NCBI GenBank assembly: GCA_031291275.1
Contig: JARLJJ010000043.1
Coordinates: 1-64,000, forward strand
Length of the DNA stretch: 64,000 bases
Direction of reading: 5' to 3'
Source: Formivibrio sp.
Lineage (GTDB): Bacteria; Pseudomonadota; Gammaproteobacteria; Burkholderiales; Chitinibacteraceae
A model generated the notes under the pieces. The model saw only the letters and a list, made by a program, of their open reading frames with translations, had not been told where the DNA came from and searched no databases. Of this stretch, positions 39,416-47,578 are shown in pieces. Position 1 is the first letter of the stretch, and each line of letters begins with the position of its first letter. The position numbers and the translations under genes are program-made.

Positions 39416-41770
39416 ATGCAATTTTCCGAACAATGGCTGCGTACGTGGGTTAATCCAGCACTTGACTCCGAAGCTTTGGCTCACCTCTTGACCATGGCCG
39501 GACTGGAAGTCGAAGAAAACGACCCCGCCGCCCCGACTTTCAGTGATGTATTCGTCGCCGAAGTGCTGACAGTGACAAAGCACCCGGATGCTGACCGCCT
39601 GAACGTCTGCACCGTCAACGTCGGCGAAGCGGCACCGCTGCAGATCGTTTGCGGCGCGCCCAATGTCGCCCCGGGAATCAAAGTGCCGTGTGCTCGCGTC
39701 GGCGCAGCGCTGCCCGGTGATTTCAACATCAAGCAAGCCAAGGTACGGGGCATTGAATCGTGCGGCATGCTCTGCTCCGCCAAGGAATTAGGCATTGCAG
39801 AAGATGCCAGCGGCTTGCTGATCCTGCCAGGCGATGCGCCTGTCGGCACATCGATCCGTGATTACCTGAATCTGGACGACCGCCTGTTCACTCTGAAGCT
39901 CACGCCAAACCGTGCCGATTGCCTGTCTATCCGCGGCATTGCCCGTGAAGTAACTGCGCTGACAGGGGCTGAACTCCGCCCTGTTGCCATCGCGCCAGTT
40001 GTCGCCACAGTCAGCGACACCCGTAAAATTACGCTCACAGCAGCTGAAGCCTGCCCGCGCTACGCCGGACGCATCGTAAAGAACGTCAACCAGGGAGCCC
40101 CGACACCGGACTGGATGAAGCAACGTTTGGAACGCTCCGGCGTGCGCACGATTTCGGCGATTGTCGACATCACCAACTATGTTCTGCTTGAACTTGGCCA
40201 GCCGATGCATGCATTCGATCTAGCCAAGCTGCAAGGTGGCATCAGCGCGCGATTTGCCCAAGCTGGCGAAACCATCAAGCTTTTGAATGACAAGGAACTG
40301 GCACTCGAATCCGACATGCTGGTGATCGCCGACGAAGTCCGTCCGGTCGCACTGGCCGGCATCATGGGCGGCGCAGAATCGAGCGTCGAAGCCGGTTGCC
40401 ACGGCATTTTCCTCGAATCCGCCTTCTTCTCTCCCGGAGCGATCACCGGGAAAGCGCGTCGCATCGGTTTTGGTTCGGACAGCTCACACCGTTTCGAACG
40501 GGGCGTGGATTTTGAAAATTGCATCACTGCCTTGGAACGCGCCACGCAACTGGTACTCGACATTTGCGGCGGCGAAGCCGGTCCGATCACCGCCGAAACT
40601 GCACAACTGCCGGCACGCAAACCGGTGGCGTTGCGCGTCAGCCGTGTCGCCAAGGTATTGGGCGTTAAGCTTTCCGCCAACGAGATCCTCGGCTTGCTGC
40701 GCCGTCTCGATCTTGTCTGTGACATGGTCGGTGATGTCATCACCGTCACGCCGCCTTCTTTCCGTTTCGATATCGAAATCGAAGAAGACCTCATCGAAGA
40801 AGTGGCGCGCTTGTTCGGCTATGACAATGTGCCAGTACAGCCCTCTAGCACCCGTCTGTTCATGCTGCCGCAACCAGGCAACAACCGCAGCAAGAGTGCC
40901 TTGCGCAACCTGATGGTAGGCCGCGATTATCAAGAAAGTGTGACCTACGCTTTTGTTGAAGAAAAGTGGGAAACCGACTTTGCCGACAATAGCCACCCAG
41001 TCAGGCTGATCAACCCCATTGCTTCGCAGATGAGTGTCATGCGCTCAACGCTTCTTGGCGGCCTGATCAACGCACTGAAATATAACCAGAGTCGCAAACA
41101 CGAACGCATTCGCTTATTTGAAATCGGCCGCATTTTCAATAACACAACTGCAGAAGGACAACCGGAAAAAATCGCCGGGCTTGCCTGGGGTGGCCGTTTC
41201 GCTGAACAGTGGGGAAACAACAAAGAAACTGTTGATTTCTTCGATGTCAAAGCCGATATCGAAGCGCTACAGGCTCCTCACAGAGCTGAATTCCGCCGCG
41301 CCAATCACCCGGCGCTGCATCCAGGCCGTTCGGCTGACGTGGTGGTTGACGGACAGGTTATTGGCGTACTCGGTGAGCTGCATCCCCAATGGGTGCCGGT
41401 TTATGAACTAACCAGTGCGCCGGTTGTTTTCGAGCTTGATCTTGCAGCACTAACCCGTATTGATACGATTCGCGCCACGCCAGTTTCGAAGTTCCAACCG
41501 GTACGTCGCGACCTTGCTTTGATTGTTGAAGAGCACTTACCTGCTGATTCGCTAGTCAAGGCATTCCGCAGCCTTGATAACCCGCTCGTGACGGCAATCA
41601 AGCTCTTTGATGTTTATCGTGGAAAGGGCGTTCCGGAAGGCAGAAAAAGCCTTGCTTTCAAGGTGTTGATGCAAGATACTCAGAAAACCCTTACCGAAGG
41701 GGACGTTGACGCCGCCATCGCAGACATCATTCGCAAGGCTGAAGAATGCGGCGCAACGCTGAGAGTCTGA
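39416..41770 (+). CDS. pheT: Phenylalanine--tRNA ligase beta subunit
   Basis: The 784-residue beta subunit. It has an N-terminal tRNA-binding OB domain (CTVNVGEAAPLQIVCGAPNV), a B3/B4 editing module (ETIKLLNDKELALESDMLVI), the B5 domain (FRFDIEIEEDLIEEVARLFG), the catalytic-like core and a C-terminal FDX-ACB anticodon domain beginning SKFQPVRRDLALIVEE. Length is normal and no interruption is seen. GAGCAGGAGCGCTCC precedes the ATG. Confidence 0.97.
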   Translation: MQFSEQWLRTWVNPALDSEALAHLLTMAGLEVEENDPAAPTFSDVFVAEVLTVTKHPDADRLNVCTVNVGEAAPLQIVCGAPNVAPGIKVPCARVGAALPGDFNIKQAKVRGIESCGMLCSAKELGIAEDASGLLILPGDAPVGTSIRDYLNLDDRLFTLKLTPNRADCLSIRGIAREVTALTGAELRPVAIAPVVATVSDTRKITLTAAEACPRYAGRIVKNVNQGAPTPDWMKQRLERSGVRTISAIVDITNYVLLELGQPMHAFDLAKLQGGISARFAQAGETIKLLNDKELALESDMLVIADEVRPVALAGIMGGAESSVEAGCHGIFLESAFFSPGAITGKARRIGFGSDSSHRFERGVDFENCITALERATQLVLDICGGEAGPITAETAQLPARKPVALRVSRVAKVLGVKLSANEILGLLRRLDLVCDMVGDVITVTPPSFRFDIEIEEDLIEEVARLFGYDNVPVQPSSTRLFMLPQPGNNRSKSALRNLMVGRDYQESVTYAFVEEKWETDFADNSHPVRLINPIASQMSVMRSTLLGGLINALKYNQSRKHERIRLFEIGRIFNNTTAEGQPEKIAGLAWGGRFAEQWGNNKETVDFFDVKADIEALQAPHRAEFRRANHPALHPGRSADVVVDGQVIGVLGELHPQWVPVYELTSAPVVFELDLAALTRIDTIRATPVSKFQPVRRDLALIVEEHLPADSLVKAFRSLDNPLVTAIKLFDVYRGKGVPEGRKSLAFKVLMQDTQKTLTEGDVDAAIADIIRKAEECGATLRV

Positions 41771-41791
41771 AAAAGTTCGAGATAAATAAAA

Positions 41792-42109
41792 ATGACACTA
41801 ACTAAAGCAGATCTCGCCGACATGCTGTTCGATAAGGTGGGCCTAAATAAACGTGAAGCCAAGGATATGGTCGAAGCCTTCTTCGACGAAATTCGTTTCG
41901 CGCTGGCTGTAGGTGACACCGTCAAGCTTTCCGGATTTGGCAATTTTCAGTTGCGCGACAAACCGCAACGCCCAGGCCGCAACCCTAAAACAGGTGAAGA
42001 AATCCCCATCTGCGCTCGCCGGGTTGTCACTTTCCACGCCAGCCAAAAACTAAAGGGCATGGTCGAGCTCCACTATGCAAAGCAACAACCACGTCACACC
42101 AACGACTGA
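41792..42109 (+). CDS. ihfA: Integration host factor subunit alpha
   Basis: DNA-bending nucleoid protein, 105 residues, dimerising with IHF-beta. It has the HU/IHF helices ([20 protein letters not shown]) and the DNA-intercalating beta-arm [20 protein letters not shown]. Its last 35 bases overlap the following merR gene. The pheT-ihfA-merR order is common in proteobacteria and supports the alpha-subunit call. Confidence 0.96.
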   Translation: MTLTKADLADMLFDKVGLNKREAKDMVEAFFDEIRFALAVGDTVKLSGFGNFQLRDKPQRPGRNPKTGEEIPICARRVVTFHASQKLKGMVELHYAKQQPRHTND

Positions 42110-42446
42110 ACTCCCGCCGATCCCGGCCAAGCGCTACTTCACCATTGGCGAAGTAAGTGAACTGTGCGGCGTAAAACCGCACGTCCTCCGCTACTGGGAG
42201 CAGGAGTTCACCCAGCTCAAACCGGTCAAACGACGCGGCAACCGGCGCTATTACCAGCATCACGAAGTTTTACTGGTGCGTCGCATCCGTTCGCTACTTT
42301 ACGAACAGGGTTTTACTATCAGTGGTGCGCGCAATCAGCTTGCCAGCATTACTGGAGATCCTGTCGTGGTCGAGTATTTGGAACACGCCGACATGACCGA
42401 AGTACGCCACGAACTGGAAGATTTGCTAGCTTGGCTTAAAAGCTAG
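42075..42446 (+). CDS. MerR-family transcriptional regulator
   Basis: A 123-residue protein with a MerR-type winged helix: [20 protein letters not shown] followed by WEQEF and [14 protein letters not shown], residues about 21-65. A short C-terminal region (about 40 residues) has no metal-binding cysteines. It overlaps ihfA by 35 bases in another frame. This ihfA-linked MerR is widespread, but its regulon is not established here. Confidence 0.9.
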   Translation: MQSNNHVTPTTELPPIPAKRYFTIGEVSELCGVKPHVLRYWEQEFTQLKPVKRRGNRRYYQHHEVLLVRRIRSLLYEQGFTISGARNQLASITGDPVVVEYLEHADMTEVRHELEDLLAWLKS

Positions 42447-42483
42447 CCAGACCAAAATGGAGTAGGTATAATCCGGCTTCTTT

Positions 42484-42560
42484 CGGAGTATGGCGCAGCC
42501 TGGTAGCGCACTTGCATGGGGTGCAAGGGGTCCCGAGTTCGAATCCCGGTACTCCGACCA
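42484..42560 (+). tRNA. tRNA-Pro(GGG)
   Basis: A 77-base cloverleaf. The acceptor CGGAGTA pairs with TACTCCG, the anticodon stem CTTGC/GCAAG encloses ATGGGGT (anticodon GGG), and the T-arm contains GAGTTCGAATC. CCA is encoded. It marks the border between conserved translation genes and an island-like stretch, a common integration target. Confidence 0.97.
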
Positions 42561-42572
42561 ATAAAATCAAAG

Positions 42573-42602
42573 GGTTACAGATCAAAAGTCTGTAACCTTT
42601 TT
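42573..42602 (+). terminator. Terminator after tRNA-Pro
   Basis: GGTTACAGA (42573-42581) pairs with TCTGTAACC (42589-42597), loop TCAAAAG, followed by TTTTT. It is 12 bases beyond the tRNA CCA end. Confidence 0.9.
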
Positions 42603-42617
42603 GATTTTTTAGCGTTT

Positions 42618-42724
42618 GGTAGCCACGTGGTAGCCACCGAGCAGAATTCAGGTGCCACCTGGCACCTGAAAAAAGATTCTGTGGCTACCAGATCCGGGGA
42701 AACGGTAGCCACGCCCGTGGCTAC
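42618..42724. repeat. GGTAGCCAC repeats and palindromes beside tRNA-Pro
   Basis: Within about 107 bases there are three direct GGTAGCCAC copies (42618, 42629, 42704) and two inverted ones (GTGGCTACC at 42681 and GTGGCTAC at 42717). A 24-base palindrome TTCAGGTGCCA-CC-TGGCACCTGAA lies at 42647-42670. The 42704-42724 pair is itself a hairpin. Short repeats in both orientations next to a tRNA 3' end resemble arm-type sites of tyrosine integrases, but no integrase gene is present. Confidence 0.6.
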
Positions 42725-42791
42725 AAAATTCAGTTTTCCGATAAAATTTTCAAAACTTCCAAAATAGCCGGCTAAGGGCCGGCTTGGTCGA

Positions 42792-43652
42792 TCAGTTGAA
42801 AACCAGCTCAAGCTTGCCGTCGGTGTAACTGGCTTTGACCGCTTGGACAACTGGATCAAGACCGACATACCTGGCGTAGTTGTAACCTTGGGCGTCAACG
42901 ACAAAGCTTTTCCGGCCTTCGGCCTGAATCACGGTTACGAGGTTGTAACTCTCAGCCTGCCATTTCTCTTGTTCATCCCTGGTTAGCTGCCGGAATTCTT
43001 TAACTTCGCGGCCGGGGTCGTAATCGCTGTTTGTGCCACCGTTTCCGAACCATTCGGGATGATCATCAAGCAAACCTGTTGCTAGATCGTCGTACTCTGC
43101 CGGCGTTAGAGTCAGTATTTTTTCAACCTTGCAATTCGTCTGATACCAGTTTTTCGATTGCTGCCATTTTTCCGTTGACCAGTATTTCTCGCCGTTTTCC
43201 GGCTTGGCGCATTCGCGCAGGTATTCGGCGATATGGCAGTTTTTATTAAGCGAGGCGAAGATCGAGACAATCCGTTGACCGATTTGGAAAACCGGCTGGG
43301 GTTCGTCGGTCGTCATGCTTGCCAGCTTTTCTGCGTCATCCACCCGAAGTGCCACTAGGGCGATTCGATGGGCTTCTTCGGCTTCTGCTCGCTCTGCGGC
43401 AGCTGTAGATGGGAAGTATTTTGCGAAGGCATCAGGGGTCATCAGACGCTTGGCATCTGCCTCGGTGCGGTAGCCTGTGAAAAAATAGTTTTGATGGATA
43501 CCACAATGGATCTGGGTCCATTCACCACCTTCAACCGTTAGATAAACGCGGTCGAAATCGAAGCACTCGCCGGCTGCCATAACCACATCAGCAGTCACGC
43601 CGCCCTTGTCTGTCCGCGTGTCGTGGTCGTCATATTTGTAGGCCGTGATCAC
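42792..43652 (-). CDS. Hypothetical protein of the tRNA-Pro-linked island
   Basis: A 286-residue soluble protein I do not recognise. It is acidic and Trp/Tyr-rich, with no signal peptide or membrane helix. Residues about 85-125 (AAERAEAEEAHRIALVALRV) look helical. The C-terminal QAVKASYTDGKLELVFN is beta-rich. It starts at GTG 43652, six bases after the stop of a 19-codon ORF, so its translation may depend on that ORF. Its isolated location next to repeats suggests mobile-element cargo. Confidence 0.6.
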   Translation of the reverse strand: MITAYKYDDHDTRTDKGGVTADVVMAAGECFDFDRVYLTVEGGEWTQIHCGIHQNYFFTGYRTEADAKRLMTPDAFAKYFPSTAAAERAEAEEAHRIALVALRVDDAEKLASMTTDEPQPVFQIGQRIVSIFASLNKNCHIAEYLRECAKPENGEKYWSTEKWQQSKNWYQTNCKVEKILTLTPAEYDDLATGLLDDHPEWFGNGGTNSDYDPGREVKEFRQLTRDEQEKWQAESYNLVTVIQAEGRKSFVVDAQGYNYARYVGLDPVVQAVKASYTDGKLELVFN

Positions 43653-43658
43653 CGCGCA

Positions 43659-43718
43659 CTATTCCAGGTGAGCCAGGATTTTTTTGGCGGAATTTTTACG
43701 GATTGTTTGGTAAGCCAT
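43659..43718 (-). CDS. 19-codon leader-like ORF
   Basis: ATG at 43718 encodes MAYQTIRKNSAKKILAHLE and stops at TAG 43659-43661. AAGGACT lies about 8 bases upstream of the ATG, better than any site before the following GTG gene. Six bases separate its stop from that GTG. It could be a coupling or leader peptide, or a very small basic protein. Evidence is limited to RBS and spacing. Confidence 0.35.
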   Translation of the reverse strand: MAYQTIRKNSAKKILAHLE

Positions 43719-43828
43719 GATTTTGAGTCCTTACGAGTTGTTAAAAGTGATGCTCTCGTTCGGACTCTCTTCGCTCCGCCCTGGGGCGGCGGGGGTGGGG
43801 GAAAGCGGCTATTGAGGACAATAAAAAA

Positions 43829-43925
43829 CCAGCATTTCGCCGGTTTTGTTTGTCATGCCCACGCAAGTCCCCTTCACTCAAGTTGAGGGGCTTGCGCTGG
43901 CGCGTGAAGAAAACCGGGATGCTGG
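43829..43925. repeat. Large imperfect hairpin in 43719-44067 gene-free gap
   Basis: The 349-base gap holds no gene I can support. Its centre is a 97-base imperfect inverted repeat. CCAGCAT (43829-43835) pairs with ATGCTGG (43919-43925), CCGGTTTT with AAAACCGG inside it, and CGCAAGTCCCC (43862-43872) with AGGGGCTTGCG (43886-43896) at the core. The rest of the gap is G-rich (GGGGCGGCGGGGGTGGGGG at about 43782-43800). A replication, transfer or RNA structure is possible; I cannot choose. Confidence 0.55.
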
Positions 43926-44067
43926 TTGGGAACGAAACGGGTAGACGCGTGGGGTTGCCGTTGTTGTTGGTATTAGGGCCGTAGCGGCGCAATCTCGGCC
44001 GGTGTGACAGTGCGGGGTATCGCTGGCACAACGGTTGAGTAGCAAGGCTTGCTGCGGCTGGGCAAGT

Positions 44068-45420
44068 TTAGGTAATTGGTGATAGGTTCTCTATACGCAA
44101 GCGATCTCGCTGCATACGCATTCCGGTGAAAATCCGATTTGCTGTATCTTCATTAAAACCATCTGGCACCAAAGCTTCGACCAGCGAGATAACGTCATCA
44201 ACCTGATCCAGCATCTCATCCAAAACACTCGTACCAGGCTTTAGATTGGCGATATTCATATTTTCCATCAACACTTCATAGTGACGGTATTGCAATTCCC
44301 TGAAAGCATAGTGCTGATTCTTGGACTTGATCGCCATCGCCAACTTGGCTCGGTTATATTCAACCTGCCCTGCCCCGTTCCCAACGATGGGAGAGAGCGA
44401 TAACACATCGTAGAGTGGCGTAAGTGCGTATTCCCCACCCCTGTCAATACTGATACTGAAGTTCTTAGCGTGGCCATCAGTAGCCACCAGCAGATAGAAC
44501 AACACTTGCGTCCGGTAAAAGGCGAGCATATCGTCCTCGCTATACGCTGACGCTTTGAGGAGTTGATGGATTTCCTCAATACCTGGGCCGCCATCTCTCT
44601 GATATTTCATGTGACTGGAAAAGCCCAGGGCCTGACACATATCCTCTTGAGGAATACGGATAATCCATGTGCCATCTTCAAAAAATTCACGATCGAAGCG
44701 CGTGACCACCAAGGCCTTCTGATCTTCAAACAGCCCGATTTCACATTCAGCAACATCAATGCCAAACGCGCGCGCAATCAGACTGCAGAGCCACTCGTTT
44801 TCAATGGAGTGCTGCAAATCAAGCTTGCGACCGCCAACCAAGCCGAGAGGCAACTTCAGAAGATGTGTTGTTGGCGTTGCGCCTTCAGGCTTGTACCATT
44901 GCCCATCAATTTTTAGCAGAGCTGTTTTTTCCTGTGCGCCTGCAATAGAAAGGCGAAGCTCATCTTCATCGTCTTCAATATTCAGAGCCCCTTTCGGGAT
45001 GCCGCGTAGGTGCTTAGCAATGTCGGCGTCGGAATATGGTGCGGCCAATATTTGTTGGACACGAGGCGGTTCTTCATCTTGCGGCATGATCTGGATAGCC
45101 CCTACGCAGTCACGCCCTACTTCCGTTAACAACGAGAAAGCCTCACTGTCGCCGGTTTTGTATTTTGCAGCGAGTCGGTTCCGGATATCCCTACTATCCG
45201 GCAACAGGTTGTCAAAAAAGAACTCTACAGGTTTGCCAGACACTTTTCTGCTGGGGGTGACTGGAATGGAAAGCGAGATGGGTCGGAAGTATTCGCTCGT
45301 AAGCCAACTCTCGTCGTAGGTAAAACTGCTGGTTGCTCGGGACTGCTCCCATACTCCCACCAGTTCTCCATTCATGAAGACATTGAGCTTGGTGAGCCTG
45401 CGTCTGTGATATTTCACCAT
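44068..45420 (-). CDS. hipA: HipA-family serine/threonine kinase toxin
   Basis: A 450-residue kinase of the HipA type, whose members phosphorylate aminoacyl-tRNA synthetases and induce growth arrest. The N-terminal subdomain (VFMNGELVGVWEQSRATSSF) is followed by the P-loop-like LSIAGAQEKTALL, in which S158 corresponds to the autophosphorylated Ser of E. coli HipA. The catalytic TDGHAKNFS follows (D315, N320), then the metal-binding LYDVLS with D338. All look intact. It overlaps hipB by 7 bases and should be its partner. The target cannot be read from the sequence. Confidence 0.92.
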   Translation of the reverse strand: MVKYHRRRLTKLNVFMNGELVGVWEQSRATSSFTYDESWLTSEYFRPISLSIPVTPSRKVSGKPVEFFFDNLLPDSRDIRNRLAAKYKTGDSEAFSLLTEVGRDCVGAIQIMPQDEEPPRVQQILAAPYSDADIAKHLRGIPKGALNIEDDEDELRLSIAGAQEKTALLKIDGQWYKPEGATPTTHLLKLPLGLVGGRKLDLQHSIENEWLCSLIARAFGIDVAECEIGLFEDQKALVVTRFDREFFEDGTWIIRIPQEDMCQALGFSSHMKYQRDGGPGIEEIHQLLKASAYSEDDMLAFYRTQVLFYLLVATDGHAKNFSISIDRGGEYALTPLYDVLSLSPIVGNGAGQVEYNRAKLAMAIKSKNQHYAFRELQYRHYEVLMENMNIANLKPGTSVLDEMLDQVDDVISLVEALVPDGFNEDTANRIFTGMRMQRDRLRIENLSPIT

Positions 45421-45869
45421 TTCGTCTTTTTCCTCATTGTCTTCCCGATGACTTGATTTGTGGTCTTCTCGGTATTTTGAGAAGCTGATTTGATACCAGC
45501 GATATAAATATGTTGTGGTTTTACAGGGGGGGCTACAACCTCATTTTTCTTAAATTGGGTTGCCATGGTTACTATCCGTACCCCGCTCTTGCCAACGGGT
45601 GCTGCTCGGCGAAGCGATTTGGGCTTTGCCTCCATAGCATCACCGGCCAGCGCTTTGGGGCGCAGTACCAGCTCCACATCAAGCGCCTGCAGGATATCCA
45701 GCAGGGTTTCAACCTTCGAGGCACCGATATTTAGCTCCATCCGCGCATAGCTTTGCTGTGTCGTGTTCAGCTTTTTCGCAATGTCTTGCTGCCGGAGTTC
45801 GCGGAGTTTTCTCACATCTCCGATCAATGTTGAGAGCTGCTGTGCGGATTTAACCTTGAAGTCGATCAT
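45414..45869 (-). CDS. hipB: HipB-like antitoxin with long C-terminal tail
   Basis: A 151-residue Xre-type protein. Residues about 10-70 carry a Cro/C1 helix-turn-helix (VRKLRELRQQDIAKKLNTTQ, then MELNIGASKVETLLDILQAL). About 75 further residues follow, Lys/Pro/Ala-rich, ending in KTMRKKTKW; E. coli HipB is only about 88 residues. ATG 45869 is preferred because earlier in-frame starts (to 45935) lie within operator-like repeats. Overlap with hipA supports a bicistronic toxin-antitoxin unit; HipB should repress it through the adjacent boxes. Confidence 0.85.
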   Translation of the reverse strand: MIDFKVKSAQQLSTLIGDVRKLRELRQQDIAKKLNTTQQSYARMELNIGASKVETLLDILQALDVELVLRPKALAGDAMEAKPKSLRRAAPVGKSGVRIVTMATQFKKNEVVAPPVKPQHIYIAGIKSASQNTEKTTNQVIGKTMRKKTKW

Positions 45870-45875
45870 GTCGAA

Positions 45876-45997
45876 TACACCATTTGAGTTGTATTTCACT
45901 TTACACCATATTTGATGTATTTGCATATACACCATTTATAATGTTTATTCATTTACATCATAAATGATGTAAATGAATTTACACCATTTATGATGTA
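45876..45997. promoter_or_regulatory. Five 18-bp operator-like boxes, 26-bp spacing
   Basis: Five copies of a palindrome-like TACACCATTTATGATGTA begin at 45876, 45902, 45928, 45954 and 45980, exactly 26 bases apart. Variants: TACACCATTTGAGTTGTA, TACACCATATTTGATGTA, TACACCATTTATAATGTT, TACATCATAAATGATGTA (8-bp perfect arms) and TACACCATTTATGATGTA. The array ends 7 bases upstream of the hipB ATG, so it must cover the hipBA promoter. The spacing of about 2.5 helical turns puts alternate boxes on the same face. Confidence 0.85.
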
Positions 45998-46117
45998 CGG
46001 ATAGCCTACGATGTCGATCTCATCACCAACCTTACTTTCATTGAGCATCTTGAAATCGTCAATGTAGCCAAGAAACCAGTTCAATTTTGCGGCATATTAA
46101 GCATCTAGCGATCATCA

Positions 46118-46296
46118 AATCCCGGCAACATTCCGGGATTTTTCCGTCTTGATTCCGGCAACTTCCCGTGATCTTCCCTGCATGTTTCCGGCATCTTCTT
46201 GGGAAGTTGAAAGAAAAATCCAAAACCTGATTAAATAATAATCAAATAAAAGGAGATTTTGACCTGAATTCCGGAAACTTCCCGGAATCTTTCAGG
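46118..46296. repeat. Three related hairpins in 45998-46472 gap
   Basis: Three degenerate copies share the layout CCGG-(C/A)AAC-TTCC-CGG. The first is AATCCCGG...CCGGGATT (46118-46140), followed by TTT, possibly a terminator. The second is a weaker ATTCCGGCAACTTCCCGTGAT (46152-46172, stem imperfect). The third is ATTCCGG...CCGGAAT (46268-46288) enclosed by CCTGA/TCAGG (46263-46296). The rest of this roughly 475-base gap has no supported gene. Repeated stem-loops in an intergenic island region may be a REP-like family or small RNA elements. Confidence 0.5.
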
Positions 46297-46472
46297 AATG
46301 ACGACGGCATCTAAACTAATCATCGCTTTCCATTCCAGAATACCCACCACCCATGGAGAGGAGGTCAAAGTGTACTTTTCAACCATCGGTTCACTTTGGC
46401 ATTTCCCCCTGATTTTTTCGCGGACTATGCTAGGTTTACTCTACTAATTTACATTTCCCAGCAGGAGCTCAT

Positions 46473-46697
46473 ATGCAGCGCATGCCAAGAACAGCGGGAG
46501 AAATCCGTGCGTATATCCATCGGCGCGTAAACGATATTAATGCGGTCAATGTTGTGGTTTACCTTCCTCATGAACACACCCTTGATGAACGTGGGTGCAA
46601 TTGGGATATGCGAGAAGCAAGGAATTGCGGTCCATACATTGATTCGGTGCGACAAGTGATAGAAGAGGCGAAGGCCAAGTTCACGCTTTGCGAATGA
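46473..46697 (+). CDS. Small hypothetical protein
   Basis: A 74-residue protein I do not recognise: MQRMPRTAGEIRAYIHRRVN near the start, then a beta-like VNVVVYLPHE and an acidic C-terminus. CAGGAG lies 8 bases before ATG 46473, a good RBS, and the frame ends cleanly at TGA. No signal or membrane segment. Island cargo of unknown role. Confidence 0.6.
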   Translation: MQRMPRTAGEIRAYIHRRVNDINAVNVVVYLPHEHTLDERGCNWDMREARNCGPYIDSVRQVIEEAKAKFTLCE

Positions 46698-47005
46698 GGA
46701 TGTGAGGATGTGAACAGTGTTTTTATGCTTCACAATTCCAAATCTCACCCGACATGTACTAGCATCCCCACATGCTTGAACTTGAACCCAGATCGAAGAT
46801 CGCTAGGGGCAAAGCTGAATCAATGACTGGTGGAGCCCTATCAAGAAGCCGCATCCCACTTCTTGATGCTCAGTTGAACCGAATTAACAGACTGGCGTAT
46901 CGATTCCAAAGTGACTTACATCAACATGTGATAACAGAACCAATATAACCGTAACATTTCTGACACATAATGATCTGCACTGATCCGCCAACAAGGGAAT
47001 TATCA
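46698..47005. other. Gene-free stretch, no feature recognised
   Basis: About 308 bases between two small ORFs. I see no convincing ORF, tRNA, terminator or palindrome. It presumably holds the promoter of the small gene at 47006. Confidence 0.4.
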
Positions 47006-47230
47006 ATGAATTCTAGTGGCTACATGGTCGCCCAAGTTGATGCGCTTTTCACTATGGGCAAAGATTATGCTTTCTCTTGGGTGGCCCAGAACCCAGACTC
47101 AACAAAGGAAGATCTGATTGAGTACCTGAGCCAGTGCAGGAAGGGGTGGAGCTTGTCAGCCGATCTTTTCGATCATACTGTTCGTATGATCGCGGATCGT
47201 GCTTTTTCCGTGCGTAGCCGGTATGGCTGA
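47006..47230 (+). CDS. Small hypothetical protein
   Basis: A 74-residue product starting MNSSGYMVAQVDALFTMGKD with GNPxxLxE-like helical regions (NPDSTKEDLIEYLSQC). AAGGGAA lies 7 bases before ATG 47006. A perfect 9-bp hairpin (CGATCATAC with its complement, 47170-47192) lies within the gene. Not recognised. Confidence 0.55.
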   Translation: MNSSGYMVAQVDALFTMGKDYAFSWVAQNPDSTKEDLIEYLSQCRKGWSLSADLFDHTVRMIADRAFSVRSRYG

Positions 47231-47421
47231 TCATCGGGCGAACTGCCGTTGACAGTTGCCCGAGCGCGAGTGTCAAACAAATACTTTCTTGATTCGGGTA
47301 TATCACATGTTGGTTGCGTATAGGTTCTTACGGTGAGTACGGTTCCAACTGCTTGTGATACAGCGATATGCCGGCCATCATTTTTTCCGACCAGAATTTC
47401 CTCCCCCTTTCGACAGAAAAG

Positions 47422-47534
47422 CCAGAATTAAACCGTGGGAAGGTTCTCGGCTTACCCCGAGAATTTTCAGTATTCTGGTAACCCCATGCGGCAAAACTGC
47501 GCTCCCCGAGACTGTCCGTAGCATTGAGTACGGA
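47422..47534 (+). promoter_or_regulatory. Structured leader before small gene
   Basis: The 348-base gap 47231-47578 contains nested hairpins. CCAGAAT (47422-47428) pairs with ATTCTGG (47472-47478), enclosing TTCTCGG/CCGAGAA (47444-47450 with 47457-47463). A separate TCCGTA/TACGGA (47515-47520 with 47529-47534) follows. They end about 34 bases before the AAGGAG of the small ORF. A regulatory leader or small RNA is plausible; no known riboswitch class is recognised. Confidence 0.45.
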
Positions 47535-47578
47535 TCACGCGTTGTATACGTGGCGCAAGTTTTACAAGGAGAACCATC

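Noticed and set aside
42516-42767. 83-codon plus-strand ORF running out of tRNA-Pro
   Set aside because: Begins inside the tRNA gene and passes through its terminator; the repeated Val-Ala-Thr reflects the GGTAGCCAC repeats, not a protein domain.
45967-46095. Minus-strand frame reading NWFLGYIDDFKMLNESKVGD then EIDIVGYP
   Set aside because: It looks protein-like but lacks a clear start and RBS and runs into the hipB operator boxes. It may be a gene fragment, but cannot be supported as a CDS.
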